DNA from: Achromobacter spanius
GTDB taxonomy: Bacteria; Pseudomonadota; Gammaproteobacteria; Burkholderiales; Burkholderiaceae_B
Reading direction: 5' to 3'
Length of the DNA stretch: 64,000 nt
NCBI RefSeq assembly: GCF_029637605.1
Contig: NZ_CP121261.1
Coordinates: forward strand, 5,580,001-5,644,000
This document shows, one piece after another, positions 17,655 to 26,025 of the stretch. The first letter of the stretch is position 1; each line of letters opens with the position of its first letter. A program made the position numbers and the translations under genes. The notes under the pieces are model-generated. The model was not told the DNA's origin. It worked only from the letters and a program-made list of their open reading frames with translations, and made no database searches.

Positions 17655-18946
17655 CACTCGCTGTCTCCTTTCTCGCCCGTCTGTGTAGCTGTCAAGGATT
17701 GCTTGACGACTGAAGGGGTGGGGGATAGGGCGGCGCGAGTTTCCAAGTCGGCCAATGCCGCGCGACATGCCTCGTCCGGCGTACTGCCCTGGCCGCGCGC
17801 CTGCACCTTGCGGTCAGGGTGCGTATCGACAGGGTGCGAGCAAATCCACGCCATCCACCCAGTCATGCGCGTGCGCGCCAGCTCAAAATATGCGTAGTCG
17901 TTTTGTTCCAGCAATTCGGCATGCTTGCCGATAAGCTCACGGATCGCATCCCCCGCACCCTTCGCGCAATCCAGCAGGCCACCCCCAAAGCCAATATCGG
18001 CGCGGGTTTCCGGCTGATCCGCTGTCTCTACGTGGCCACCCTTCGCGCAATCCCCGCCGTCCTTGTCAGGCTGGGCTTTCAGGGCGCGGATGCGCGCTGC
18101 TGCTTGTCTGGCCGTTCCTACCAAATACGGGTTCTCCGGCTTGGAATCTCCGGCAGCGGTGCATTCCGCTACCCGCGCCGCTTCCTCCAACGCCGCATTG
18201 CGCACTGCCAGTGCGTCAGGAATGGCCGCCGCGACAGCAGCTATGCGAGATACCGCCTCCGTATATTCATCGTCACCCGCATCGCGCACCGCCTCGCTGG
18301 CCTGGGGCGCGGCATAGAGAAACGTCCCGTCAGGCAGCGTGGGCGCATCATCATTCAGCACGGCTTCCTGCGAGAACCCGTTGCGGGCCACCCCCGAATA
18401 GTGGAAATGCCGCACACGGCCCACCGGCTTTTGCGCCTCCCCGGCTACAGGGGCGGTTGCGAGCAATTTCCCGCACCATCCGGCCGTATGGATGGACTTG
18501 GCTATCTGATACGCAACTCCCGGCGTAACGCCGCTTTGTAGCAATAAGCCGTTTAAGGCTGTGACGTTCGGAACGGGCGCGCCGTTGTCGTCTGAAGGAT
18601 CCAAAGGGTCAAATACAGGGGCGCTTGCTAGGGCGGCGCGGGCGGTCTGCCACAATCGCCAGTTCGCTTCGATGCTGGGAATGGCATACCGACCGTCGTC
18701 GTGGAGCCGCGTATTCATCGGGATGGGCGAGTGCAATTGGCTCCACGCCGCCTCAAACGCCTCCCGCTCATCGCCCGCCTGCACGCCCTCCGCGCGCAGC
18801 TTGGACAGCAGGGCGGATTCGACTGCCCGCGCCTTCTTACGGTCATTTTCGGCGTGCCATCCGGTGTCGGCAGCGTGCCGGCCACATGCAGCGTTAATTT
18901 CGTCATCCGTCAGCCCAGGCTGGGCGGCGTTGTTCTGGTCGGTCAT
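17654..18946 (-). CDS. Large hypothetical phage early protein
   Basis: A 430-residue mosaic protein. It opens with a PGLTDDEINAAC-type motif common in phage early proteins; the middle carries low-complexity links, and the C-terminal part includes TGWMAWICSHPVDTHPDRKVQ. AAGGAGG lies 4 bases before ATG 18946, which overlaps the stop of the overprinted frame (ATGA). No enzymatic motif seen. Confidence 0.65.
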   Translation of the reverse strand: MTDQNNAAQPGLTDDEINAACGRHAADTGWHAENDRKKARAVESALLSKLRAEGVQAGDEREAFEAAWSQLHSPIPMNTRLHDDGRYAIPSIEANWRLWQTARAALASAPVFDPLDPSDDNGAPVPNVTALNGLLLQSGVTPGVAYQIAKSIHTAGWCGKLLATAPVAGEAQKPVGRVRHFHYSGVARNGFSQEAVLNDDAPTLPDGTFLYAAPQASEAVRDAGDDEYTEAVSRIAAVAAAIPDALAVRNAALEEAARVAECTAAGDSKPENPYLVGTARQAAARIRALKAQPDKDGGDCAKGGHVETADQPETRADIGFGGGLLDCAKGAGDAIRELIGKHAELLEQNDYAYFELARTRMTGWMAWICSHPVDTHPDRKVQARGQGSTPDEACRAALADLETRAALSPTPSVVKQSLTATQTGEKGDSE

Positions 18947-19722
18947 GCTGCCTCCTTAGATTCGGCTGCTGAGAAGATGGAATGCTGCTGCTGCCACTCG
19001 CGGAATCTGGCCGTTTCCAATGGCTTTAATCCGGTGTGCCCGATCGGCCAGCCCATCAGCCATTCGACCCAGTCTGGGTTCATCCGGCCAACCCCATCTG
19101 GGGTGCGATGCTTGACGACCTGACTCAGCCGGACCTGACTGAGCGTTCCGTTCTCGCCAATGTGCTTGAACGTCCCGTTTTTCGTCTCGTGCATCCGGGC
19201 CGAAACTTTCCGGTCTGACGAATCCGTTGCGCACGGCGTGGGCCACAAGCCATAGTCGGTCCCGCAAGTGCGGAGCTCCGGCATGATGCGCTCCCAACAC
19301 TCCCCATTCCGCATCGAACCCCAGGCTGGCCAGGTCGCCAAGAACTCGGCCGAGCCCCCTAGAAGTGAGTACTGGGCTGTTTTCCACGAACGCGAATCGT
19401 GGTCGTACCTCGCCAATGATCCGAGCCATTTCTGACCAAAGGCCGGAGCGTTCTCCGTCGAGCCCGTCACCTTTTCCGGCAATGCTGACATCCTGGCAGG
19501 GGAAACCGCCAGACACCACGTCAACAATGCCGCGCCAAGGTCTGCCGTCAAAGGTTCGGACGTCATCCCAAACTGGGAAAGGCGAAAATGTTCGGTCGTT
19601 TTGTCGGGCCAATAGAACGCTACGGGCGTAGGCGTTGTATTCGACGGCGCAGACGGTTCGCCATCCGAGCAGGTGGCCGCCGAGAATTCCTCCACCAGCG
19701 CCTGCGAAAAGAGCCAGCTCAT
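18943..19722 (-). CDS. Overprinted frame: MSWLFSQ-type phage protein, fully overlapping the methyltransferase
   Basis: A 259-residue frame shifted +1 against the methyltransferase (18956-19726) and covering nearly all of it. ATG 19722 is one base after the upstream stop, 8 bases from AAGGAGG; its stop overlaps the next gene's ATG as ATGA. The translation resembles, from memory, phage proteins starting MSWLxSQALVEE, with GLWPTPCATD (about 158-167) and WVEWLMGWPIG (218-228). Either both frames are translated, or a recurrent open shadow of Dcm genes has been mistaken for a family. No function is known to me. Confidence 0.5.
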   Translation of the reverse strand: MSWLFSQALVEEFSAATCSDGEPSAPSNTTPTPVAFYWPDKTTEHFRLSQFGMTSEPLTADLGAALLTWCLAVSPARMSALPEKVTGSTENAPAFGQKWLGSLARYDHDSRSWKTAQYSLLGGSAEFLATWPAWGSMRNGECWERIMPELRTCGTDYGLWPTPCATDSSDRKVSARMHETKNGTFKHIGENGTLSQVRLSQVVKHRTPDGVGRMNPDWVEWLMGWPIGHTGLKPLETARFREWQQQHSIFSAAESKEAA

Positions 19723-19726
19723 TCAC
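18956..19726 (-). CDS. Phage DNA (cytosine-5) methyltransferase
   Basis: A 256-residue C5 methyltransferase with motif I ALFAGAGGG, catalytic GGFPCQD (Cys77), motif VI FVENS (Glu115), motif VIII APHLRDRLW and motif X AIGNGQIP (235-242). The target-recognition region between VIII and X is short, so the enzyme is compact, and specificity cannot be read. It would methylate phage DNA, protecting it from host restriction. The start is GTG at 19726, overlapping the upstream stop; a full second frame overprints it. Confidence 0.88.
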   Translation of the reverse strand: MNELALFAGAGGGILGGHLLGWRTVCAVEYNAYARSVLLARQNDRTFSPFPVWDDVRTFDGRPWRGIVDVVSGGFPCQDVSIAGKGDGLDGERSGLWSEMARIIGEVRPRFAFVENSPVLTSRGLGRVLGDLASLGFDAEWGVLGAHHAGAPHLRDRLWLVAHAVRNGFVRPESFGPDARDEKRDVQAHWRERNAQSGPAESGRQASHPRWGWPDEPRLGRMADGLADRAHRIKAIGNGQIPRVAAAAFHLLSSRI

Positions 19727-20451
19727 GTAGCCTCCTTCCGCTGGGACTGCTGGGCAATGGCTTCGAACGCCGCGCCGACATGCTCGTGCCAGGCGGCTCC
19801 GTGTTTCAGGTAATGCCCGAGCAAGAAATGGATCACTGCCGCTTGCTCGTGCTCAGCCTTGTTCTTGATGGAGTGGCCGCCAGCCCTGAGCAGCGTTGCC
19901 AGCTCTGCGCACGCGAAATTGGGCCTCCCCAGTATCTCGATGAGGTCGTCATCAAGAGGCGGCAGCGCATCGCCAGCAGCGGGAGCGCGGTAGCTGGGGC
20001 CGCCAGTGAGGCCGAGCGCCTGCGCCGCTGCTGACGCAATGGACGCCAATTTTCCATTGCGGACGGCGGCCGGGGTTTCCGGGTCCATGCCGCAGTCTTC
20101 TTTCGCCGATTCCGCTGTGCGCATGATCCAGCGTAAGATCGCCTGCGTCTCATCGCCCCCATCCTCCCCCGTCGCTCCGGTGGGTATAGGGTGCGAGGTA
20201 GGGGCGGCGCTCTCTTCGTCAGGAAGATCAGATTGCGGCTTCCAGTGTGTCGGCTGAACTTCAACCTCGCGAAGCTCGTAGCGCTTTTCCTGGCCCAAGC
20301 AGTAGAACAAGCCAGCCGCATACCATTTCCCGTTGTGGCGGAATCCAGTGCCTACGGACTGATCGCCTTCCGGCCCCCAGCACAGTTCGCAGAAGAGCGG
20401 GCGCCCTTCGTTTTCGGGCGCGCTGGCTATAGGCTTCCATTCTGAGTTCAT
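19723..20451 (-). CDS. Phage protein with DUF551-like N terminus
   Basis: A 242-residue protein. Residues 1-75 (WKPIASAPENEGRPLFCEL ... PTHWKP) resemble the DUF551 domain of phage early proteins. The remainder is a separate helical region (LIEILGRPNFACAELATLL) seen in other phage mosaics. The stop TGA overlaps the GTG start of the methyltransferase. Role unknown. Confidence 0.65.
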   Translation of the reverse strand: MNSEWKPIASAPENEGRPLFCELCWGPEGDQSVGTGFRHNGKWYAAGLFYCLGQEKRYELREVEVQPTHWKPQSDLPDEESAAPTSHPIPTGATGEDGGDETQAILRWIMRTAESAKEDCGMDPETPAAVRNGKLASIASAAAQALGLTGGPSYRAPAAGDALPPLDDDLIEILGRPNFACAELATLLRAGGHSIKNKAEHEQAAVIHFLLGHYLKHGAAWHEHVGAAFEAIAQQSQRKEAT

Positions 20452-20455
20452 GCTC

Positions 20456-20611
20456 TCAGGCTCCGAAGAAGAAATTGCCTACGGCTCGCCATAGGACATA
20501 AAGGACCACGTACACGGCACTCAGGCCAGCAACGAAGCCCACAAGCCCCGCACGGATTAGCAGGCGCTCAACGAAGTCATATTCAGGTTCGGGTACGTCT
20601 CTGCTATCCAT
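20456..20611 (-). CDS. Small single-pass membrane protein
   Basis: A 51-residue protein, MDSRDVPEPEYDFVERLL then a hydrophobic segment AGLVGFVAGLSAVYVVLYVLW, ending NFFFGA. CTGGAG precedes the ATG, and it ends 4 bases before the next gene's ATG. Its membrane segment and operon position suggest a real phage early gene of unknown role. Confidence 0.6.
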   Translation of the reverse strand: MDSRDVPEPEYDFVERLLIRAGLVGFVAGLSAVYVVLYVLWRAVGNFFFGA

Positions 20612-20675
20612 TTCGGATCTCCAGGGCAATAGAAGGGCAGCCCCGGACAGACGGCGGGGTACGGGGCTGCGGGGG

Positions 20676-21176
20676 TCAGAAAGGGATCAAGTCGTCGTCC
20701 ATGTCGGCGAGATTCGCCGCTGGTGAGGATTGAGCAGCGGGGCCGCCGCGTTGGTTGGCGTACTCGTTGCTCTGGCTCGTCGGGCGTTGTGCCGGCGCGC
20801 GCTGCGGCTGGCGCTCAGGCGGCGCACTGTCGCCCTCGTCGCGGCCGCCCAGCATCTGCATCTGGTCGGCCACCACTTCGGTGCTGTAGCGATCGGCGCC
20901 AGTGTCCTTGTCCTGCCATTTGCGCGTCTTGAGGCGACCTTCCAGGTAGACGGAGCGGCCTTTTTTCAAGTACTCGCCGGCAATCTCGGCCAAGCGGTTG
21001 TACAAGACGACGCGGTGCCATTCGGTCTCTTCGCGCTTCTCGCCCGTGGCCTTATCCTTCCAACTGGATGTTGTGGCTACGGACATGTTGCAGATGGCCC
21101 CGCCTTCGGGGTTGTAGCGGACCTCCGGGTCTCGCCCGAGATTGCCCACCAAAATGACTTTGTTAACGCTGGCCAT
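20676..21176 (-). CDS. ssb: Single-stranded DNA-binding protein
   Basis: A 166-residue SSB: OB fold with [42 protein letters not shown] and [12 protein letters not shown], a Gln/Pro-rich linker, and the acidic tip DMDDDLIPF that binds partner proteins. Next to the exonuclease and Erf genes it completes a phage recombination module. Confidence 0.95.
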   Translation of the reverse strand: MASVNKVILVGNLGRDPEVRYNPEGGAICNMSVATTSSWKDKATGEKREETEWHRVVLYNRLAEIAGEYLKKGRSVYLEGRLKTRKWQDKDTGADRYSTEVVADQMQMLGGRDEGDSAPPERQPQRAPAQRPTSQSNEYANQRGGPAAQSSPAANLADMDDDLIPF

Positions 21177-21847
21177 TACGCGGCTTCCTTGAAAAGCAGG
21201 GGGTGAACCTGATCGAACTCTTCGATGACCTGGGCGAAGTACTCGCGCGCCGCTTTGATCTTGATGATCATTTCGATCTCTTTGCCTGGGTCCCTGGTTA
21301 TGGTCCAGCTCGTGAGGCGGTGGTGCTCAGGGATGTGAGAAACGATATGCATCTGCAAAGGCTCGAAGCCGATCAGTCGCTCAGGGGTATCGACCAGGGC
21401 ATAGTTCACTTCCCATTCGTCGGCTTCCCATAGCCACATGTACCCGCGCATTTGCCACTCGTAGAGGCTATCCTGGCAATCGAGGACCCAGGCCGGGAAT
21501 GTCTTGGCAGACCAGGACGACTTCAGATCATGCCCCCGCTTGCGCTTGGCGTCGTACAGATCGCACTCGCCGGTGACCCATTCGTTCGTGCGGCGTTCAG
21601 CGTTTTTCACCAGTGACAGGCCGCGGACGCGGTTCAGCAGGGCAATGGATTGATCTTCGACCTCAAGTCCCTTTTGAATCTCTTTGCTGGAGAATTCGAA
21701 GTCGATGCCTAGGATCTCTTGCTGAGCAAGCTCGCGAATGTAGGTCTTGGCACCGACCGACAGGATTTCGCCGGCCTTGATCGCGGCGGCGGTCGGATTG
21801 GCCATCAGCTTGCCAATGCTTGAGCAGCGAAACTTGATATCACGCAT
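21176..21847 (-). CDS. Phage exonuclease, YqaJ/lambda-Exo-like
   Basis: A 223-residue PD-(D/E)XK-type nuclease: GLEVEDQSI supplies an acidic residue and [19 protein letters not shown] the Asp-x-Lys core. It would resect DNA ends to load the Erf annealase encoded just upstream. Start ATG 21847 has AAGGAG and overlaps the Erf stop by 8 bases; the stop overlaps the ssb start. Confidence 0.82.
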   Translation of the reverse strand: MRDIKFRCSSIGKLMANPTAAAIKAGEILSVGAKTYIRELAQQEILGIDFEFSSKEIQKGLEVEDQSIALLNRVRGLSLVKNAERRTNEWVTGECDLYDAKRKRGHDLKSSWSAKTFPAWVLDCQDSLYEWQMRGYMWLWEADEWEVNYALVDTPERLIGFEPLQMHIVSHIPEHHRLTSWTITRDPGKEIEMIIKIKAAREYFAQVIEEFDQVHPLLFKEAA

Positions 21848-22589
21848 TCTTGGCTCCTTGAATTTCGGCGGCACGCGCTTGCACGAGGGATGAGAAATCG
21901 CGGAAGCCGGCCTGGTCGCGCTTCGAGCTGAATATCTTCTGCCCCTCTCGGCTTAGCGCACGCAGCACCGATTCGGTGTCAGCGGTTTTGAGCTTGTCGG
22001 CCCACTCATCCAGCAGGGCGTTTCGGTATGCCCCGACCCCGTCGGTGTCATCACTCTGCTCAGAAAGTCCAGTGATCGCCTTGAGCGTGTAGCGCTCCAA
22101 GTAGGTCTTGGTGCTGGCGCGCGCTTGGATGGCATTTTTGGCGCCGCCCGCATCCGGAGGGCCGCCCATGGACACGCTTTCTTCATGGCCGCCAACGTGA
22201 CGTAGGTAGCACGTCACTTCCATCCAGTCCTTCTCGTCGCGGGTCAGCTTCCATGAAGACGACAGGCCGTGCTTGGATAGAGCAGGGGTGACCGCGTTGA
22301 CGACATCGTGAAGCTCGGCGTAGGACTTGCCCTTGAGGGGTCCATCCTTCACGTCCTTGCCCTTAATGATCTTGACCGCCTCGGCCTTGAAGGCGGCAAA
22401 AGCGGTGTCATAGGCCTTCTTGGCCTCGCCCTTCTGCCAGCGGTCTTGCAGGTCCATCATCTTTTCGATCTGGTCCAGCTGGGCGCCCTGGTTCAAGGCC
22501 GCCAGCATCATGCCCATAGGCGAGTTGGCAGCCGGGCCAGTTCCAGACATTGCCACTTCCCGGGCCGGGGCTTCGATTACTTCGTTCAT
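21840..22589 (-). CDS. Erf-family single-strand annealing protein
   Basis: A 249-residue ERF-superfamily recombinase: KAYDTAFAAFKAEAVKIIKGKDV, SYAELHDVVNAVTPALSKHGLS and the conserved core QARASTKTYLERYTLKAITGL. It anneals ssDNA for phage genome circularisation and recombination, together with the adjacent exonuclease and SSB. Confidence 0.92.
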   Translation of the reverse strand: MNEVIEAPAREVAMSGTGPAANSPMGMMLAALNQGAQLDQIEKMMDLQDRWQKGEAKKAYDTAFAAFKAEAVKIIKGKDVKDGPLKGKSYAELHDVVNAVTPALSKHGLSSSWKLTRDEKDWMEVTCYLRHVGGHEESVSMGGPPDAGGAKNAIQARASTKTYLERYTLKAITGLSEQSDDTDGVGAYRNALLDEWADKLKTADTESVLRALSREGQKIFSSKRDQAGFRDFSSLVQARAAEIQGAKNA

Positions 22590-22596
22590 GGCGTCC

Positions 22597-23694
22597 TCAG
22601 TATGAAATTTTGATGGCGGGGATTTCCCCCTTGGCTATCAGGGTGACGGCCAACTTTGCGCATTCTTCGGTCATGCCGCCTTGTATGAAGGCCGACAGCG
22701 CGGCGCGGTTGACCTTGCCCTTGTGGGCTTTGTCGGCCTCACGACGGGCGGCTTCGGCCTCTTCCGCTGCCTTGGCGTCGGCCTGACGCTTGATTTCCGC
22801 CTGGCGCGCCGCCTCGACGGCTTGCTTTTCGCGCTCAATGGCGGCGAGGCGGTCTTGTTCGGCGCGCTGCTCGGCGGCGATCTTGTCGGCCTTGGCCTGG
22901 GCCGCTGCCTTCTCTGCCTGCTCGGCTTGCAGCTTCAGTTCAAGTTCGCGGCGATCGGCTGCGGCTTTGGCTTCCTGCTCGCGCCGGTTCACGGCTTCGC
23001 GTTCGGCCTGGGCGCGGGCGTCGGCTTCGCGCTGGGCTTGCTCGGCGGCTTCGCGGGCAATGCGCTCTTCGCGCTCCTTCTGCTCGCGGGCAGCTACCTC
23101 GGCACGCAAACGGGCCAGATCGGCCTGCTCGGCCTCGTACTTCTCGCGCGCCACCAAGCGGTCACGAAGGCCGGACAGTGCCTTATCCTTAGCTCGGGCG
23201 GCTTCCGCTTCGAATTCTTCCCATTCCGGTCCGATGGCGATGGCTTCCACGGCGGCGAGGGCGGTGCGCAGTGATTCTGCGGATTCATTGCAGTTGACGA
23301 CCAGAGACGAAATGCCCTCGACTGCATCCTTGTGGCGCTGCACGCGGTCATCTTCGGCCTGCTGCCACTCCGTCAGCGGCCGGCGCACGTCGTCAGCCAG
23401 AGCGTCCAGCGTGTCACGCATGCGTTTGCGCTCGGCGTCGATCCGCTTGGGTACGTCTTTCAGGTCATCCACCAACTGCTTGCCCATGCCGTCCAGGGCC
23501 GTCTTGACCTTGCGAACCTTGAACGCCAAGCTGGCAATCGCTTCGCGGCCTTTCTTGGTCTTGAGGTCAGGCACATGCCCAGTAACTTCGGCTCGGATCT
23601 TCTCCAGCCAAGGCTCCAGGCCGCTGGGCTTGGAGTACACCGCCAGCGCGGATTCCTTCGGCGGCAATTCGGCGATTTCGGTTGTCTCGGTCAT
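22597..23694 (-). CDS. Coiled-coil phage early protein
   Basis: A 365-residue protein. An N-terminal domain (about 1-170; LKTKKGREAIASLAFKV) is followed by about 150 residues of Ala/Glu/Arg/Lys-rich heptads forming a long coiled coil, and a small C-terminal domain (GMTEECAKLAVTLIAKGEIP). Similar proteins accompany Erf modules in phages of this group, which suggests a recombination or structural role, unproven. Confidence 0.7.
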   Translation of the reverse strand: MTETTEIAELPPKESALAVYSKPSGLEPWLEKIRAEVTGHVPDLKTKKGREAIASLAFKVRKVKTALDGMGKQLVDDLKDVPKRIDAERKRMRDTLDALADDVRRPLTEWQQAEDDRVQRHKDAVEGISSLVVNCNESAESLRTALAAVEAIAIGPEWEEFEAEAARAKDKALSGLRDRLVAREKYEAEQADLARLRAEVAAREQKEREERIAREAAEQAQREADARAQAEREAVNRREQEAKAAADRRELELKLQAEQAEKAAAQAKADKIAAEQRAEQDRLAAIEREKQAVEAARQAEIKRQADAKAAEEAEAARREADKAHKGKVNRAALSAFIQGGMTEECAKLAVTLIAKGEIPAIKISY

Positions 23695-23695
23695 A

Positions 23696-23869
23696 TCAGT
23701 CCTTGGATGCGTATGCCGTCGGTCGGCCGTCGTCTTTAGCGGTGAGGGTTGTTTGGGTATGCTCGTCGCGCTGCTGGCGGTCTCCGTAACCGAAGATCAG
23801 ACCAACCAGCACGCCAGCAATGACCAGCGCGGCGACGGCGTTGTCGCGGTCTTTCAGGAGGCGTTTCAT
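23696..23869 (-). CDS. Small membrane protein
   Basis: A 57-residue protein, MKRLLKDRDNAVAAL with hydrophobic segment VAALVIAGVLVGLIFGY and a polar tail. ATG 23869 overlaps the preceding stop as ATGA; an alternative GTG lies at 23881. Unknown function. Confidence 0.55.
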   Translation of the reverse strand: MKRLLKDRDNAVAALVIAGVLVGLIFGYGDRQQRDEHTQTTLTAKDDGRPTAYASKD

Positions 23870-24069
23870 ACGGATTGCCACTCCTCTTCGGTCAGTTCCG
23901 GGCGCGGGTCGAGGTAGCCATCAACCCTGCAGCGCTGCTGCGGCATCAGGATGGTCGGGTGGGCCTTGGGGCGCGAGATGGCGCAGCCCGGGCACCTCAC
24001 GCCGAACTTGGCGCGTACCGCCTTACGGTGGTCCGTCAGCGCCTTGTAGTCGTCGATCGTCTCGCTCAT
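23866..24069 (-). CDS. Small hypothetical protein with CPGC motif
   Basis: A 67-residue protein (MSETIDDYKALTDHRKAVRAKFGVR, then CPGC and a later Cys) that may bind zinc. It is coupled to the downstream small membrane protein by an ATGA overlap. No family recognised. Confidence 0.55.
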   Translation of the reverse strand: MSETIDDYKALTDHRKAVRAKFGVRCPGCAISRPKAHPTILMPQQRCRVDGYLDPRPELTEEEWQSV

Positions 24070-24070
24070 A

Positions 24071-24343
24071 TCAGCCCTCTAGCTCTATTTGCACGGCATC
24101 CAGGATCTTTCGCTGGAGCCGCGCTATCTGAGAATCGCCACTGCGCATCACCGCGCGCAGCATGTGTTCGGCGTCGTATATGTCGAGGTTGGCGAAGAAC
24201 TCGACTTCCATGAGCCGTGCCGCCCACCAGTGGGCGGTATGCCCGTCAGAGTCCCAGGTTTGGGTTGACTGCATGACGACGCCTACTTCCTGCGGCGACG
24301 CCGTGAGTACTTCAAGGTGTTCATCACCGTGGAAAGTGTCCAT
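24071..24343 (-). CDS. Hypothetical phage protein
   Basis: A 90-residue protein (MDTFHGDEHLEVLTASPQE) with a helical C-terminal half (AEHMLRAVMRSGDSQIARLQRKIL). It ends 1 base before the next ATG and follows the long noncoding structured segment. Function unknown. Confidence 0.55.
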   Translation of the reverse strand: MDTFHGDEHLEVLTASPQEVGVVMQSTQTWDSDGHTAHWWAARLMEVEFFANLDIYDAEHMLRAVMRSGDSQIARLQRKILDAVQIELEG

Positions 24344-24369
24344 GGCGGTCTCCGTATAAGGGGCAGCCC

Positions 24370-24820
24370 TCCGGCCATCCAGTCACGGCGCATCGCCGGT
24401 CACGCTCCGTGGCCACAGATTGCTGTAGGCGACTTGCTTGAACTGGTGGGGAAGGGCTGCGTAAGTCGTAAATTCACTTCTTCCAGACGTCACTGCGCCC
24501 CGGATAAAGCACCGGTTTGTCGTACCCGTTTTCGCGTGTTGAAAGTTGAGTTGTGCAGCGCGGCTAAGGCGCTACCGCAGTGACGTCTGGGGGAAGTGCT
24601 GGTTACGGTTCCAGCTCCGGCAACTACTCCGGACGATTGCTGATGGCAGCTGGGTTTGGCCCGGCCCGGCTAGCACGGTACTGCTGCCATCAAGAGAACC
24701 CGCTACAGCGGAGTAAGACTGCCTCGCCCGGTGCGAGCACTTCTAGCCGTCCCTTGCGGGTGCAACGGGTTCTCTTGATAGCGCCGCGTTTCGTGCGGCT
24801 ACGGCTGCTATGCAGCACCA
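24370..24820 (-). ncRNA. Noncoding stem-rich segment, candidate structured RNA
   Basis: No convincing gene occurs in 24344-24830. Instead there is a chain of inverted repeats: a 23-base pair of arms with two mismatches (24475-24497 / 24576-24598), 10-base arms (24641-24650 / 24683-24692), 14-base perfect arms (24689-24702 / 24766-24779), TACTCCG arms (24625-24631 / 24709-24715), and short hairpins at 24386-24398, 24783-24799 and 24804-24816. Some arms are mutually exclusive. The strand given is that of the surrounding operon; the true strand is unknown. Confidence 0.45.
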
Positions 24821-24830
24821 GGGGGAGATA

Positions 24831-25376
24831 TCAGTGGAAGTGCACCGCACCAGAATCTGCCGCCATCTCGAAAGCGGTTCGGAACTCTTGGTAGAGCTCA
24901 TAGAACCAGCCCGGTCGGCCGGGAACGCCATCATGGGCTTTCGCCCTTTCATCGAAGTCCGCGAAATCGCGGGCTAGCTTGGCGCAGATGGAGGGGCCGA
25001 TAGTGCCTTCGCAGTCTGAGAAATTTATTAGCTCCGAGAATGGCCCTGTCGCGCCGCTCCAGCACCCAACGCAATGGCTATCCCAGTCGCGGCCAAACTG
25101 TTTGTATTTTCCCTTTTGGTAGCCAGCGACTCGGGCCAATTCCTCTCGCCATACGTTGTATCCCCCGTAGCCAGCGTATAGGCTCACGGCGTTTTCTGCC
25201 CAGTAAATCGCGCGATCCTCAATGTCGTCGGCGCGCCCCGGGAAATCAGGGTTCCGGTACGCTTTGAAGTCGTACTCCAGCGGTTCCCGGGTCGTCGGGT
25301 CGATGGGTTCACCATCCTCGTCAAACACCGCGTCAAGCTTCTTAATTCGCGCATAGGCGGTGACGTCTAAGCCCAT
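24831..25376 (-). CDS. Conserved phage hypothetical protein
   Basis: A 181-residue protein (MGLDVTAYARIKKLDAVFDEDG; later AGYGGYNVWREELARVAGY). I recall similar proteins in other phages without assigned function. AAGGAG precedes ATG 25376; a longer upstream frame lacks a ribosome site. Confidence 0.65.
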   Translation of the reverse strand: MGLDVTAYARIKKLDAVFDEDGEPIDPTTREPLEYDFKAYRNPDFPGRADDIEDRAIYWAENAVSLYAGYGGYNVWREELARVAGYQKGKYKQFGRDWDSHCVGCWSGATGPFSELINFSDCEGTIGPSICAKLARDFADFDERAKAHDGVPGRPGWFYELYQEFRTAFEMAADSGAVHFH

Positions 25377-25398
25377 CTCGTTCTCCTTGTTAATCGGT

Positions 25399-25555
25399 AT
25401 GAATCCTGAAAGAAGCGGGCCAGACTCGAAACTGGCTATCTTTGACGTTTGCCCTGGCGGGCGGGAAGGCATGACCAGGACGTCGCAGACATCGCCCCTG
25501 CTTTATCGCAAAGGTGAGCGCTTCCATCAGCGCCGCCGCTTCTTTCAGGACTCAT
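25399..25555. repeat. Long inverted repeat with 117-base spacer
   Basis: Arms 25399-25418 and 25536-25555 match over 20 bases with one mismatch (core TCCTGAAAGAAGCGG and its complement). A second hairpin of 7 perfect pairs follows at 25560-25580. The stretch 25377-25586 shows no convincing gene. Like 24370-24820 it may fold as RNA within the early transcript. Confidence 0.5.
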
Positions 25556-25586
25556 GTGGCTGCGCCCTTCCACGGCGCAGGGTTTA

Positions 25587-25745
25587 TCAGTACCGAAGCA
25601 GGCGAACAATCCGCTGCCCGTGTTGGCTCGGCCTGTTGTAGTGCTTTGCAATCGCCTGATGAAACTTCAACTGTTGATGCTGCCCCCGCCGGAACTTCCG
25701 ATCACGGAACAAGCGGCGTTCGGTCGAACGTGAGTTAAGTGCCAT
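25587..25745 (-). CDS. Small basic hypothetical protein
   Basis: A 52-residue, strongly basic protein (MALNSRSTERRLFRDRKFRR ... GQRIVRLLRY). AAGGAG lies 7 bases before ATG 25745, a near-ideal spacing, which is the main support. It could bind nucleic acid by its charge; no family recognised. Confidence 0.5.
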   Translation of the reverse strand: MALNSRSTERRLFRDRKFRRGQHQQLKFHQAIAKHYNRPSQHGQRIVRLLRY

Positions 25746-25777
25746 CTGTCATCTCCTTGTTCATTCGTAAGCCCGCT

Positions 25778-25972
25778 CTAGGAACGGGCTGGCGGATGAA
25801 TTCCGGAGCAGCGCGCTACCTGGCTGTTCCCTAGCAACTGTTCGATAAATTCAAACGGTCGCGTCGGCTCCAGGTAGAGCGATGCTTCTTCAACCAGGTC
25901 ATTGCCCGAGCCGCTCACGCGGTTGCGGTGATCCTGGTAGCTCCCGTCAGCCTTTCGGCTATCACTCTTCAT
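25778..25972 (-). CDS. Possible small hypothetical protein
   Basis: A 64-residue frame (MKSDSRKADGSYQDHRNRV ... LEPTRPFEFIEQLLG) with plausible composition but no clear ribosome site. A 6-pair hairpin (25770-25790) lies across its end. Listed with low confidence to account for the interval 25746-26025. Confidence 0.35.
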   Translation of the reverse strand: MKSDSRKADGSYQDHRNRVSGSGNDLVEEASLYLEPTRPFEFIEQLLGNSQVARCSGIHPPARS

Positions 25973-26025
25973 TCAGGGGGTGGGAGGTTGAGCCCTGGGC
26001 CTATCCGCGCTTGCGCGCCATTGGC

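Noticed and set aside
24386..24816. CRISPR array or tRNA cluster in the repeat-rich gap
   Set aside because: The repeats are inverted pairs of different sequence, not regularly spaced direct repeats, and no cloverleaf or CCA end is seen.
24580..24894. A 104-residue rightward frame in the noncoding stem-rich segment
   Set aside because: Low-complexity composition, no ribosome site, opposite to operon direction and overlapping the 24831-25376 gene.
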